A DNA stretch of 49,308 nt from JAAYYM01 sp964638005 (GTDB lineage: Bacteria; Bacillota; Clostridia; Lachnospirales; Lachnospiraceae). Shown in pieces: positions 7,973 through 17,110 of the stretch (the stretch's first letter is position 1; each line of letters begins with the position of its first letter). The stretch covers positions 1-49,308 of the forward strand of contig CAZWXS010000016.1 of assembly GCA_964638005.1 (NCBI GenBank), in the 5' to 3' direction. A program made the position numbers and the translations under genes. Under the pieces are notes generated by a model. That model saw only the letters and a list, made by a program, of their open reading frames with translations, was not told where the DNA came from and made no database searches.

Positions 7973-9073
7973 CTATCGTTGTATGATTTCTTTGATGCAG
8001 GAGAGCAGCCGATCATTATCCTCCGGCATCATAAAGCAGAAACGAATGTATTTGTTATCTAAAAACGGGAATGTCGAACAGTTACGAATCATCATTTTCT
8101 GACGGATTGCAGCGTCGAACATCGAGTCTGCGGTCACGTCATCGCGCAGGATGCGAACCAGCACAAAATTAGCCGTCGGCTCATAGACTTTGAGTTCTTT
8201 CATCTCGCGAAGTGCAGCTATAATACGCTGTCGTTCTCCGCTGATCAGTTCCTTTGTCTGTCTGATATAAGCTTCGTCCGTGAACATGAGACTTCCTGCG
8301 ATTTCCGCAAGGGAGTTGATTGTCCATGGATTTTGTTTTGTGTTGACGGCTTTAATCAAATCCTTGTTGCCGGTGATGGCATATCCGAGGCGCAGTCCCG
8401 GCGCGGCAAAGAACTTGGAAATGCCTCGCAGGATGACAATGTTATTGTAATAATTGGTCAGAGGAATTGCATTGATTTCATCATAATTTTCCGCAAACTC
8501 AATATAGGTTTCATCAACCATGACATAGATATCATGCTGTTTGCAGATATCCAAAATCGAACGCATATCCTTGCGAGAGATGGCGGATGAAGTCGGATTA
8601 TTGGGGTTGCAGATGACCAGCAGATCGATACTTTCGTTTAACTGTGACTCCAGCTTTTCCAGATCAAGTTTGAAGTCTGCACTTTCCTTTAACGGAAAAT
8701 AGAGGCTTGTTCCACCACCGAGTGAGATTTCACGTTCGTATTCGGAGTAGGTTGGACCGATGATCATAGCTTTGGCAGGATGCTCAATCTGTATGAAGAG
8801 GGAGATGAGCTCCGTAGAGCCGTTGCCGACGATGATACGGTCATATTCGGTATCGCAGTATGCGGCAATTACCTTACGCAGTGATGTATACTCCCGGTCG
8901 GGATAGGAGGTGATGGCATCCAAATGGTCAGCAAGAGAATGTCTTAACCGGCTTGATAATCCTAGTGGATTGACATTGGCACTGAAGCTGACGATATCTT
9001 CCTTTTTGATGCCATATATGGATTCTATTTTTTCTAAATCACTTCCATGGAAGTGGTCTTGGTGCTGTAACAT
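7973..9073 (-). CDS. PLP-dependent aminotransferase, CobD/HisC-like
   Basis: Fold-type I aminotransferase of 366 residues from the chosen start. The N-terminus (HGSDLEK...IVSFSANVNPLGLS) resembles threonine-phosphate decarboxylase CobD, while HisC is the other close relative. Visible motifs are the phosphate-pocket GNGSTELI, NPNNPTS, the cofactor-binding DETYIEF and the Schiff-base lysine in GISKFFAAPGLRLGY (about residue 220). No cobalamin or histidine genes are nearby, so the substrate is open. An in-frame ATG upstream at 9136 exists, but 9073 has an AGAGGAA site and the family's usual start. It converges on the VWA gene with only one base between the two stop codons. Confidence 0.83.
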   Translation of the reverse strand: MLQHQDHFHGSDLEKIESIYGIKKEDIVSFSANVNPLGLSSRLRHSLADHLDAITSYPDREYTSLRKVIAAYCDTEYDRIIVGNGSTELISLFIQIEHPAKAMIIGPTYSEYEREISLGGGTSLYFPLKESADFKLDLEKLESQLNESIDLLVICNPNNPTSSAISRKDMRSILDICKQHDIYVMVDETYIEFAENYDEINAIPLTNYYNNIVILRGISKFFAAPGLRLGYAITGNKDLIKAVNTKQNPWTINSLAEIAGSLMFTDEAYIRQTKELISGERQRIIAALREMKELKVYEPTANFVLVRILRDDVTADSMFDAAIRQKMMIRNCSTFPFLDNKYIRFCFMMPEDNDRLLSCIKEIIQR

Positions 9074-9162
9074 ACAAATTCCTCTTTTCTTTGTCAATAT
9101 GAGACAAATATCCCCTGTTTCATCAGACATTATCATTGCGCAACATAACGAGATTATGGTAT

Positions 9163-9229
9163 ACTAATCACGATATGTTTTATCGTCGTGATAGGACTAA
9201 TCACGATATGTTTTTACTCTATTATAATG
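9163..9229 (+). promoter_or_regulatory. tandem repeat operator-like sites and -10 box before the four-gene operon
   Basis: ACTAATCACGATATGTTTT occurs at 9163-9181 and again from 9196, a 33-base (about three helical turns) offset. Between them, TATCG-TCGTGAT is a near-inverted copy of ATCACGATA. A perfect TATAAT lies at 9224-9229, but the -35 position (about 9201-9206, inside the second repeat) is a poor TTGACA match. This arrangement suggests an activator or repressor acting on the 9265 gene, with possible effects on the divergent aminotransferase gene. Confidence 0.55.
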
Positions 9230-9264
9230 TAATTTACTGAAAAAGCAACTAATCTTTGTGAAGA

Positions 9265-12200
9265 GTGGTGAGGGGTTTGCGGGAAATAGTTGATAAATTA
9301 GTCAACGGCTTCTTCGAATATGAAAACAGAAAATTAACTATTTCAGAATCCAGAATAGAACTCAGTCTCCATGCAGACGAGGTATATAGAGGTTCTTTTC
9401 ATGTGACCAGCATAGACGGTGTGCTGATCAAGGGCTGTCTGTACTCATCTGATGTGCGTATGCATCTGTTGGAGCGGGAATTTGAGGATGTAGACACAGA
9501 GATTTTGTATGAATTCAATGCGGTCGGCCTGTCTGAAGGAGACGTTCAAAAGGGCGATATCTATATCGTATCTGATAGCGGCGAGTATTATCTGCCCTAT
9601 ATCATCAACATTGATCATCATCCTGTTGAAGGAACTCAGGGAATCATCAAGAATCTGTTTCATTTTGCCAACTTAGCGCAGAGCGATTGGGAAGAAGCTG
9701 TCAATCTGTTTTATTCCAAAGACTTTGGCAAGATATTTGAGGGAAATGAGAAAACCTGGTTCAACAAATACAAGGGACTTTCCAGGAAAATCGGTTCAGA
9801 ACAGAATATGGATGAGTTTCTTGTGGCTGCAAATAAGAAGCAGGCGATTATATACACTGCTGAGCAGACCATATTTGAGTATCAGAATGTTTCGGAGATT
9901 ATCGGTGCGACAGTTTCCATACAGAAGCTTGGTTGGGGCTATGTAAATCTGTATGTGAGCAGTGACTCTTTGTTCCTGCAGGTGGAGAAGGAGCGGCTGA
10001 GTGATGATGATTTTCTTGGAAATACGTGCGAACTTCAGATTTTTATACATCCGGAGAATATGCATGCGGGCAAGAATTATGGTAAGCTGACATTATTTAA
10101 TCATAATCAGTCCTTTGATATCGTTGTCATGGCAGAACCGACTGAACATACAAGTGTTGCAAAGACCATTGCAAAGGAACAGCATAAGCTGCAATGGAAG
10201 TTGATGAAGAATTATGTCGCTTTTCGGGTTCGCCAGATGCCGTTGGGGACATGGGTGCGTGAATCCATGAAACTTGTGGAGCGTATGATTGCTTTGAATG
10301 ACAAAGATCCGGTACCTCGCTTGTTTCAGGCGCAGTTATTACTCGTAGAAGAGCGTTACCATGATGCAGAATGGATACTGGAGCATGTGGCGAGTGATAT
10401 GGATGTCAAGAGTGATGCAGAGGTTTATTGCTATTATCTGTATCTGACAACGTTGAACGACAGAAGAGAAAGTTATGTAAACCAAGTTGCGGAAGAGGTC
10501 AAGGAACTCTATAAAATGCACAGGACCAGTTGGAGAATCTTGTGGACCTTGTTGTATCTGGATGAAGAACTGTCGGAGAATCCGGCAAAACGTCTGGCTT
10601 TGATCGAACGACAGTATGAGGGCGGATGTACCAGCCCGGTGCTTTATGCGGAAGCATATCATTATTTTGTGATGAATCCGTCAGGACTTACGAAGTTGAC
10701 GGAATTTGAGATACAGATATTGTTATGGGCAGTTAGGAACAAGCAGACGGATCGGGAATTGCTGAAGCAGATTATTTATCTGTCGGGCAGGCAGAAGAAC
10801 TTTTCGGAGCAGCTGCTATTTATATTAATGGAATCCTATAAGACACAGTCTGATGATGAGCTTGTAGGGGCAATCTGTTCGCTTCTGATCAAAGGAAACT
10901 GTACCAATGTGAAGTATTTCAAATGGTTTAAGCGTGGCGTAGAGGCAGAAATGCGCATCACGAGATTATATGAATATTTTATGCTGTCGATTCCACTCAG
11001 TTATGAAGAACTTTTGCCGAGACCGGTTATGATGTATTTTACCTATAACAACAATCTGGACTATGTCAGAACGGCATATCTGTATTCCAATATGCTGCAC
11101 CATGAAAATGAAATTCCGGAAATGGTCAGAAGTTATGAACGCTATATGCAGCAATTTGTCAAGGAACAGATTATGCAGGAGCATATGAGCAGAAATCTGG
11201 CTTATGTGTATTCCAAAGTGCTGAAGCCCGAGAATATATCGGCAGATATGGCACCGCATCTGGCAAAATTGCTCTTTGCACGTGAGGTAACGGTTGATAA
11301 TCAGGATATCCAGGAGGTTGTGGTGGTACATGCACAGCTGACGGATGAATTTGTCTATCCGGTTGTGGACGGCATGGCATATCCGCAAGTATATGGTAAG
11401 GAATATGAGATATTTTTACAGGACGGTGATCAGAATCGTACTGTTTTGGCTGAAGGCAATGATGTAAAGCTGATGGATGAGGAAGCATTTGTTTATTCGG
11501 TACGGGATTATGTTACGAATAATATCGGCTTTTGCCTGTATCTGTGTGAGGGAAAGCGGCATTATGTAGTGATTGATCAGAGAAATGCCGAGTTCTGCAA
11601 GGTGCTCGTAGAGTCTCCGCTCGTGCAGGAGGATTACAAGCGTGAAATCAGAGTTATGCTGCTGCATTACTATTATGACAATGATGATATGACACACTTG
11701 GACGAACTGCTGCTCGGAATTGACAGCAGTATGCTGTGTGCAAAGGACAGGGCAGAACTTGTGGAATATCTGGTGCGTCGCAGTATGTATGACGAAGGCT
11801 ATCATATCGTGGATACATATGGTATAGAGCAGATCTCTCCAAAGACCTGTGTCAAGTTGTGCAGTTATCGCATCCTGCATCAGGATCAGGCAGTGGATGA
11901 GAAGCTGTTAGCCATGTGCTATCAGGCATTTCGTGCCAATAAGTATGACATCGTGACATTGACTTATCTGACGGCGAACTTCAGAGGTCTGACAAAGGAA
12001 ATGCGAAATATATGGAAGGCTGCTGTGATGTTTGATGTAGATGCATATTATCTGGAGGAGCGGATGCTGATCCAGATGCTCTATACAGGTACGACGGTGG
12101 GAGAAAAAGAAGAAATATTCGAAGCATACCTGCGTGCAGGATCTAACACGGCCGTGGAGCTGGCTTATCTGTCCTTTAATGCGTATGAGTATTTCGTACG

Positions 12201-12831
12201 GGATCGTGTGATCGAAGACAAGATATTCGTGCATCTGATGAATAACTACCGTCGGGGTGAGAATCTGAATGATGCATGCAGACTGGCAATGCTGAAATAT
12301 TATGCAGAAGAGGGTTATGAGAAGGACGAACAGATTAATAGGATGATTTCCGGTTTCATCAAAGAATTCATTCATAAGAATATGTACTTCAAATTCTTCA
12401 TGCAGTTTGCGGATATTGTTCCGGAACTCTTTATGTTTGCTGACAAGACCATTATCGAATACAAGGCAAATCCCCAGTCGCGTGTCATCCTGCATTATGT
12501 GCTGGAGGGACAGGAGGAAGGCGAGGAACTGTATAAAAAAGAAGAAATGCGCAATATGTACGGCGGTATCTATACAAAGGAATTCATTCTGTTCTTCGGA
12601 GAAAATCTGCAGTATTATATTACAGAGATGAACGGAGAGAAGGAAAAACTTACAGAGAGCAATTCCGTCAGTATCGCAGATGTGATTTCCGACAATAAAG
12701 AGGCCAGATTTGATCTGCTGAATGATATGGTGGTTGCGCAGACGTTGCAGGACGAAGATTCACTTCTCAAGCTGATGGATAAGTATGCACAGACGGATTA
12801 TGTGGTAAAAGAGATATTTACGATACGATAA
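9265..12831 (+). CDS. giant helical-repeat protein of unknown function (DUF5717-like)
   Basis: A 1188-residue cytoplasmic protein without signal peptide or clear membrane helix. I believe it belongs to the family named DUF5717, from memory only. Two beta-rich sandwich-like segments are seen at about 20-115 and 205-295. A long all-helical region with TPR-like spacing runs from about 300 to 680. A second beta-rich insert follows at about 680-780 (VVVVHAQLTDEFVYPVVDG), and helical repeats continue to the end. Such architecture suggests a scaffold. It heads a tight operon with an actin/Hsp70-fold protein, a TPR protein and a membrane protein. The start is uncertain: GTG at 9265, GTG at 9268 and TTG at 9277 are all possible and no ATG is suitable. 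Confidence 0.75.
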   Translation: MVRGLREIVDKLVNGFFEYENRKLTISESRIELSLHADEVYRGSFHVTSIDGVLIKGCLYSSDVRMHLLEREFEDVDTEILYEFNAVGLSEGDVQKGDIYIVSDSGEYYLPYIINIDHHPVEGTQGIIKNLFHFANLAQSDWEEAVNLFYSKDFGKIFEGNEKTWFNKYKGLSRKIGSEQNMDEFLVAANKKQAIIYTAEQTIFEYQNVSEIIGATVSIQKLGWGYVNLYVSSDSLFLQVEKERLSDDDFLGNTCELQIFIHPENMHAGKNYGKLTLFNHNQSFDIVVMAEPTEHTSVAKTIAKEQHKLQWKLMKNYVAFRVRQMPLGTWVRESMKLVERMIALNDKDPVPRLFQAQLLLVEERYHDAEWILEHVASDMDVKSDAEVYCYYLYLTTLNDRRESYVNQVAEEVKELYKMHRTSWRILWTLLYLDEELSENPAKRLALIERQYEGGCTSPVLYAEAYHYFVMNPSGLTKLTEFEIQILLWAVRNKQTDRELLKQIIYLSGRQKNFSEQLLFILMESYKTQSDDELVGAICSLLIKGNCTNVKYFKWFKRGVEAEMRITRLYEYFMLSIPLSYEELLPRPVMMYFTYNNNLDYVRTAYLYSNMLHHENEIPEMVRSYERYMQQFVKEQIMQEHMSRNLAYVYSKVLKPENISADMAPHLAKLLFAREVTVDNQDIQEVVVVHAQLTDEFVYPVVDGMAYPQVYGKEYEIFLQDGDQNRTVLAEGNDVKLMDEEAFVYSVRDYVTNNIGFCLYLCEGKRHYVVIDQRNAEFCKVLVESPLVQEDYKREIRVMLLHYYYDNDDMTHLDELLLGIDSSMLCAKDRAELVEYLVRRSMYDEGYHIVDTYGIEQISPKTCVKLCSYRILHQDQAVDEKLLAMCYQAFRANKYDIVTLTYLTANFRGLTKEMRNIWKAAVMFDVDAYYLEERMLIQMLYTGTTVGEKEEIFEAYLRAGSNTAVELAYLSFNAYEYFVRDRVIEDKIFVHLMNNYRRGENLNDACRLAMLKYYAEEGYEKDEQINRMISGFIKEFIHKNMYFKFFMQFADIVPELFMFADKTIIEYKANPQSRVILHYVLEGQEEGEELYKKEEMRNMYGGIYTKEFILFFGENLQYYITEMNGEKEKLTESNSVSIADVISDNKEARFDLLNDMVVAQTLQDEDSLLKLMDKYAQTDYVVKEIFTIR

Positions 12832-12846
12832 AGTGTGGAGGCTGTT

Positions 12847-14130
12847 ATGGCATTTGATACCAAATATGCAATCGGATATGATCTAAACGATATATGCGCA
12901 CAGATGAGCTATTGCAGTCTGAAGGACTCAAATCCTGAGACCTTTTCTACGGTTGCGGGAGAGCAGCGCTATAATATTCCGACTATCCTGTGTAAGAAGC
13001 GGGAAGTCAATCAATGGTTCTTTGGCGAGGAAGCGGACAAGGCCTCGGTACATGATGCGGGTATCGGAGTAGAGCGTCTGTTGGAAAAAGCCAGACTCGG
13101 TGAGAAGATTGAAATCGAGGATGAAGAATATGATCCGGTTGCACTGCTCGCGCTGTTTGTAAAGCGTACACTGCATATGTTGAATGTACAGATGTCCATA
13201 GAAGACATAGAGGCTTTGATGATCACGGTGGATGTGCTGGATGAAAATACACTGCATGTTCTTGAAAAAATCGTGCCGGAATTACCGATAGCGCCTGAGA
13301 AGATATATTTTCAAAGTTATGCAGAGAGCATTTATTTCTATACACTCAATCAACCGGAGGAACTCTGGAAGCAGAGGGTGTTGATATTTGATTATTCGTG
13401 GAACGGATTGCAATATTACAGTATGTATATGAATGAGCGGACACAGCCGGTTGTTGCTTTTATGGATGAGGGAAGTTATCCTGAAATCGTAAGTCCTGAA
13501 GAGATGTATCCTGATTTGAGCGAATCTGAGAGGGGTGCACAGATGGATGAGGTATTGCTTAGGACGATGCGTGAATGTGTAGACAGACATGCCATATCGA
13601 GCGTATACTTGATCGGAGATGGATTTGAGGGAGATTACCTGAAAAAGACGCTCAAATATCTGTGTATGGGACGCAGAGTGTTTCAGGGGAAAAATCTGTA
13701 TACCAAGGGCGCAGCATACAGCGCTATGGAGAAACTTGTTCCGAGCGCTTACAGTACAACACACATTTTCCTGGGTAAGGATAAATTAAAGTCTAATTTT
13801 GGTGTTAAGGTTATGAGTGCAGGCGAGGAGACCTACGCTGCACTTGTGGATGCCGGAGTGAACTGGTATGAAGCAGTTGCAAAATGTGATTTTATTCTGG
13901 CAGGAGAACCGGTGGTTCCGATTATTGTGACACCTTTGGACGGCAAGGATGTGCGTACGGTGAATATAGAATTGGCAGGTCTGCCGATCAGACCGGCCAA
14001 GGCAACGAGGCTGTCTGTCAAGATTTCCTTCAAATCAGAGCACACTGTTGTAATCAGGGTCTATGATCTGGGATTTGGTGAGATGTATCCGTCTTCAGGT
14101 AAGGTATGGGACGAAGAAATAGAACTGTAG
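12847..14130 (+). CDS. degenerate actin/Hsp70-fold protein (DUF5716-like)
   Basis: A 427-residue protein with the order of motifs of the actin/hexokinase/Hsp70 ATPase superfamily: an N-terminal phosphate-1-like strand (YAIGYDLNDICAQMSY, about 7-22), a phosphate-2-like strand (VLIFDYSWNGLQYYSMY, about 178-194), and an adenosine-type motif (VYLIGDGFEGDYLKKTL, about 252-268) followed by the helix GAAYSAME. The usual DLGTT residues are replaced by DLNDI, so ATP hydrolysis may be lost or altered. I associate it with the family DUF5716 from memory. ATG at 12847 is preferred to GTG at 12835 because GGAGG lies five bases before it. It starts 15 bases after the previous stop and 13 bases before the next gene, so co-translation is likely. 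Confidence 0.72.
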   Translation: MAFDTKYAIGYDLNDICAQMSYCSLKDSNPETFSTVAGEQRYNIPTILCKKREVNQWFFGEEADKASVHDAGIGVERLLEKARLGEKIEIEDEEYDPVALLALFVKRTLHMLNVQMSIEDIEALMITVDVLDENTLHVLEKIVPELPIAPEKIYFQSYAESIYFYTLNQPEELWKQRVLIFDYSWNGLQYYSMYMNERTQPVVAFMDEGSYPEIVSPEEMYPDLSESERGAQMDEVLLRTMRECVDRHAISSVYLIGDGFEGDYLKKTLKYLCMGRRVFQGKNLYTKGAAYSAMEKLVPSAYSTTHIFLGKDKLKSNFGVKVMSAGEETYAALVDAGVNWYEAVAKCDFILAGEPVVPIIVTPLDGKDVRTVNIELAGLPIRPAKATRLSVKISFKSEHTVVIRVYDLGFGEMYPSSGKVWDEEIEL

Positions 14131-14143
14131 GAGAGGCGTAAAT

Positions 14144-14983
14144 ATGGCTGGATTGATTTTATGTTCAGGTGAACTGGCGAAAACTCCATATTACATTTTG
14201 GGACTTGGGATGAACATCTATTCCTGTGAGGAATTATGTTTTTATTTGTGTGAAAATTCTTATATTCTGGATCGTGATATCATGGATGTGAAGCTGTGCC
14301 AGTGGATCGAACGGGAAATCGGTCTGCGCAAGCTCGGCGGAATGCTGTATGAGATGCTGGAAAATGAGAAGGAACTGAGCGAGTTTGTGACAACAATCCT
14401 GCGGGAGACACATTATTGCACAGAGGGTGAGATCGAAGAAATCCGGGCGATTCTGGTGGAGAATGCGAGCCTTGGTTTTGCACAGAAGCGCAAGGCACGA
14501 GGAGACAGCCTGCTGCAGGCGAATAAACTGTCGCTTGCAATTGATGAATACCATTATATATTACAGGGAATGCAACCGGAGGAGGATCCCAATCTCTACA
14601 GCAGTATCCTGCACAATGTAGCAACGGCGTATTCCAGACTGTTCCTGTTTGAAAAGGCGGGAGAGTATTATAAAAAGGCATATGATACTGACCGAAATGA
14701 AGACAGCTACAGCCAGTATCTTGCGACTATGCGTATTGCCAAAGAGCAGGCCGATTATATGAATACAATTGTGCTGAAAGGAATCGATGAGGCAGCAGTG
14801 ACCGGGTTGGAGAATACTATGAGTGCGATCATGTCACGGGAGCCGGGAACTGAATATGCGGAAGCGGTTAAGACAATCATGCAGTTAAAGGCAGCGGGAA
14901 AGGTCAATGAATTTTATGATGAAATAGACCGGACACTCAGCAATTGGAAGACAAATTATCGCAAGACCATCATGAATATATGA
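14144..14983 (+). CDS. TPR-like helical protein of the 9265-16211 operon
   Basis: A 279-residue, mostly helical, cytoplasmic protein. The central part (about 125-205) reads as TPR units: ANKLSLAIDEYHYILQGM, then LHNVATAYSRLFLFEKAGEY and YKKAYDTDRNEDSY. The N-terminus (LILCSGELAKTPYYILGLGM) is conserved-looking but unfamiliar. TPR units bind peptides or other proteins, so it is probably an adaptor for the giant repeat protein or the actin-fold protein. The ATG is behind a GGAGAGG site directly after the upstream stop. I do not recognise a named family. Confidence 0.7.
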   Translation: MAGLILCSGELAKTPYYILGLGMNIYSCEELCFYLCENSYILDRDIMDVKLCQWIEREIGLRKLGGMLYEMLENEKELSEFVTTILRETHYCTEGEIEEIRAILVENASLGFAQKRKARGDSLLQANKLSLAIDEYHYILQGMQPEEDPNLYSSILHNVATAYSRLFLFEKAGEYYKKAYDTDRNEDSYSQYLATMRIAKEQADYMNTIVLKGIDEAAVTGLENTMSAIMSREPGTEYAEAVKTIMQLKAAGKVNEFYDEIDRTLSNWKTNYRKTIMNI

Positions 14984-15011
14984 GCCATACATAACGGAAT
15001 GAGGAAATAAA

Positions 15012-16211
15012 ATGGGGCTGGTGAAGTTTTTTCAAAAGCTTTTTATGAAAAAAGATGAATATGATTTTGAATATGACTTCGAGCTGGAGCAGGAATCAAT
15101 AGAAGCAGTGCTGCAGCGTGATACGCTGCGCCGTGCGGATCTGGATGTCAACGATTATAAAGAACGAGAACGCTATATCCGTGCCTGCTGTGAGCAGATG
15201 GTAGATGCTTCGGCGGAGGTGGATATTGCGAAACAGGAATACCAGCGCATTACGAATCAATTGACCGATATGGAGGAAATTGATGCGCTGCCGCCTGCAG
15301 AGCGAGCCGAGATCGACCAGGCAGCCAGACGGATCGGACTTGTGGAAAAGGAAAACGCAGGGTACAAGCGTCCTGCGATTAAGATTACCGAAGAACAGTA
15401 CCGCCGTATGGAAATGGTGGAAGACAGTGTTGAAGAAGCCATAGAGAAGATCAAGAAGGATGAGGAATACCAGATGACGGTCAAGAAGGATCTTCATTTG
15501 CTGGAAGGAGAGAAAGCATCGCTTTCTTTTGCCAGACGGGATCTGCGTACGGCGAATGCAAATGCAAAGTCCTGGGCTATTATTACAGTATTCGCGGTTG
15601 TGCTGGCGTTTTGCCTGTTGGCCATTTTGCAATATATGTTGTACATGGAGGTAGAAGCCGGGTATCTGATTACAATAGGGGTTGCGGCAATTGCTTTGAC
15701 GGCAGCCTTCACAAAATACAGAAGCACCGCAACGGCTCAGAAAAAGACGGAAAAACAGCTCAACAGGGCCATCGTTCTGCAGAACAGGGTCAAGATCAAA
15801 TATGTCAACATTACGAATGTGTTGGATTACAACTATTCCAAATACCATGTTAATAATGCATATGAGCTTGAATATATGTGGGAGAAGTTCCAAGAAGAAA
15901 GAGATGCCAGAGAACATTCGGATAAAATCCTGCAAAAGATGGATGAATCAGGAAGAGAACTCGTGCGGATACTGAAACAATACAGAGTCAAAGACCCAAC
16001 CCTCTGGGTACATCAGGCGCAGGCTCTGACCAACCCAAAAGAAATGGTAGAGATTCGTCACTCCTTGATCATACAAAGACAGAGACTCCGCAAAAGAATA
16101 GATTTCAACAATTTCAACATGGAATCAGCGAAGGAAGAGATAGAAGATCTGGTTAAGAAATATCCTAAGTATGCAAGAGAGATACTGGCAATCGTGTCAC
16201 AATATGAATAA
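15012..16211 (+). CDS. coiled-coil protein with a central membrane hairpin
   Basis: A 399-residue protein. A charged N-terminal coiled coil (about 60-180) is followed by two close transmembrane helices (about 187-209 and 215-236) and a second charged, coiled-coil-like domain (about 240-399). With only a few residues between helices, both coiled coils should face the cytoplasm. It is the last gene of the operon and probably anchors the complex to the membrane. The ATG has a GAGGAAATAAA-type site. The stop codon lies four bases before a large palindromic element. I recognise no family name. Confidence 0.7.
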   Translation: MGLVKFFQKLFMKKDEYDFEYDFELEQESIEAVLQRDTLRRADLDVNDYKERERYIRACCEQMVDASAEVDIAKQEYQRITNQLTDMEEIDALPPAERAEIDQAARRIGLVEKENAGYKRPAIKITEEQYRRMEMVEDSVEEAIEKIKKDEEYQMTVKKDLHLLEGEKASLSFARRDLRTANANAKSWAIITVFAVVLAFCLLAILQYMLYMEVEAGYLITIGVAAIALTAAFTKYRSTATAQKKTEKQLNRAIVLQNRVKIKYVNITNVLDYNYSKYHVNNAYELEYMWEKFQEERDAREHSDKILQKMDESGRELVRILKQYRVKDPTLWVHQAQALTNPKEMVEIRHSLIIQRQRLRKRIDFNNFNMESAKEEIEDLVKKYPKYAREILAIVSQYE

Positions 16212-16214
16212 ACA

Positions 16215-16342
16215 GGAACCAAGCCAAGAGTAAATAGGAAGCAGCCCGTGAAAGCCAGCTTTCTAAGGACTGCTTCCTATTTACTCTTGGAGTTTGGCTC
16301 TGCCAAACAGATTGAAAAACATAGGTTTTCAATCTTGGTTCC
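16215..16342 (+). repeat. palindromic element A: four-stem branched structure
   Basis: This 128-base region folds almost completely. The closing stem is GGAACCAAG (16215-16223) with CTTGGTTCC (16334-16342). Inside it are a perfect 21-bp stem (16224-16244 with 16270-16290) whose loop holds a nested GAAAGC/GCTTTC hairpin followed by TAAGGA; a GTTTGGC/GCCAAAC hairpin with a TCT loop (16292-16308); and a GATTGAAAA/TTTTCAATC hairpin (16310-16334). No T-tract follows. It may act as an mRNA stability or processing structure between two operons, or be a non-autonomous palindromic repeat. Its branch order matches element B. Confidence 0.8.
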
Positions 16343-16372
16343 GTCCCCCACCTCAAAAAGGAAGGTATTACA

Positions 16373-17023
16373 ATGGACATCCTAACAATGCTAAAACAAC
16401 TCTTGGGCGGCATGGTCACATCCACCGAAATATTCATCCTGACCCTGATTTTTTCATTACCGCTCGGTCTGGTAATCGCTTTCGGCAGAATGGCAAAAAA
16501 CAAAGCCGTACAGAATATTACAAAAGCATATATCTCCATCATGCGAGGAACCCCTTTGATGCTGCAGCTGATGGTTGTTTATTTCGGTCCTTTTTACCTA
16601 TTCGGTATCAGAATCACGACCTCATATCGTTTTGTGGCAGTTATTATAGGCTTTGTACTCAATTATGCTGCCTATTTTGCAGAAATATACCGCAGCGGCA
16701 TTGAATCCATGCCGATCGGACAGTATGAAGCGGCAAAGGTGCTCGGTTACAGCAAGAGCCAGACCTTTTTTAAGATTATTTTTCCGCAGGTTATCAAGCG
16801 TATCCTGCCTCCGGTAACGAATGAAGTCATCACACTGGTCAAGGATACTTCACTTGCATTTGTCATTGCGGTATCGGAGATGTTTACAAGTGCAAAGGCA
16901 ATTGCATCTGCCCAAACGACCATGATGCCGTTCGTGATTGCGGGTATTTTCTATTATATATTCAACCTGCTTGTGGCATTTGGCATGGAACAGGCGGAGA
17001 AGAAGTTGAGCTATTACAGATAA
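16373..17023 (+). CDS. polar amino-acid ABC transporter permease
   Basis: HisM/GlnP-type inner-membrane permease of 216 residues with about five membrane helices. The cytoplasmic EAA loop that docks onto the ATPase is visible as EAAKVLGYSKSQTFFKIIFPQ, written as EAAKVLGYSKSQ then TFFKIIFPQ (about 118-139). GTPLMLQL near residue 62 is the usual sequence after the second helix. The ATG follows a GGAAGG site. The ATPase gene begins 88 bases downstream. No solute-binding protein lies next to them, so ligand specificity is open; glutamine, cystine and basic amino acids are typical for the class. Confidence 0.9.
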   Translation: MDILTMLKQLLGGMVTSTEIFILTLIFSLPLGLVIAFGRMAKNKAVQNITKAYISIMRGTPLMLQLMVVYFGPFYLFGIRITTSYRFVAVIIGFVLNYAAYFAEIYRSGIESMPIGQYEAAKVLGYSKSQTFFKIIFPQVIKRILPPVTNEVITLVKDTSLAFVIAVSEMFTSAKAIASAQTTMMPFVIAGIFYYIFNLLVAFGMEQAEKKLSYYR

Positions 17024-17110
17024 GTTATTATAGATAAGCTATAGAAGAGATTTGCATTAGAATTTTGTCAGCAGCATCAGATCCGACTGTGTTCGGGGTA
17101 GGAGAATATT

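Noticed and set aside
7973..9073. Firm assignment as histidinol-phosphate aminotransferase (hisC) or cobD
   Set aside because: Motifs fit both, and no histidine or cobalamin genes are adjacent, so a gene symbol is not justified.
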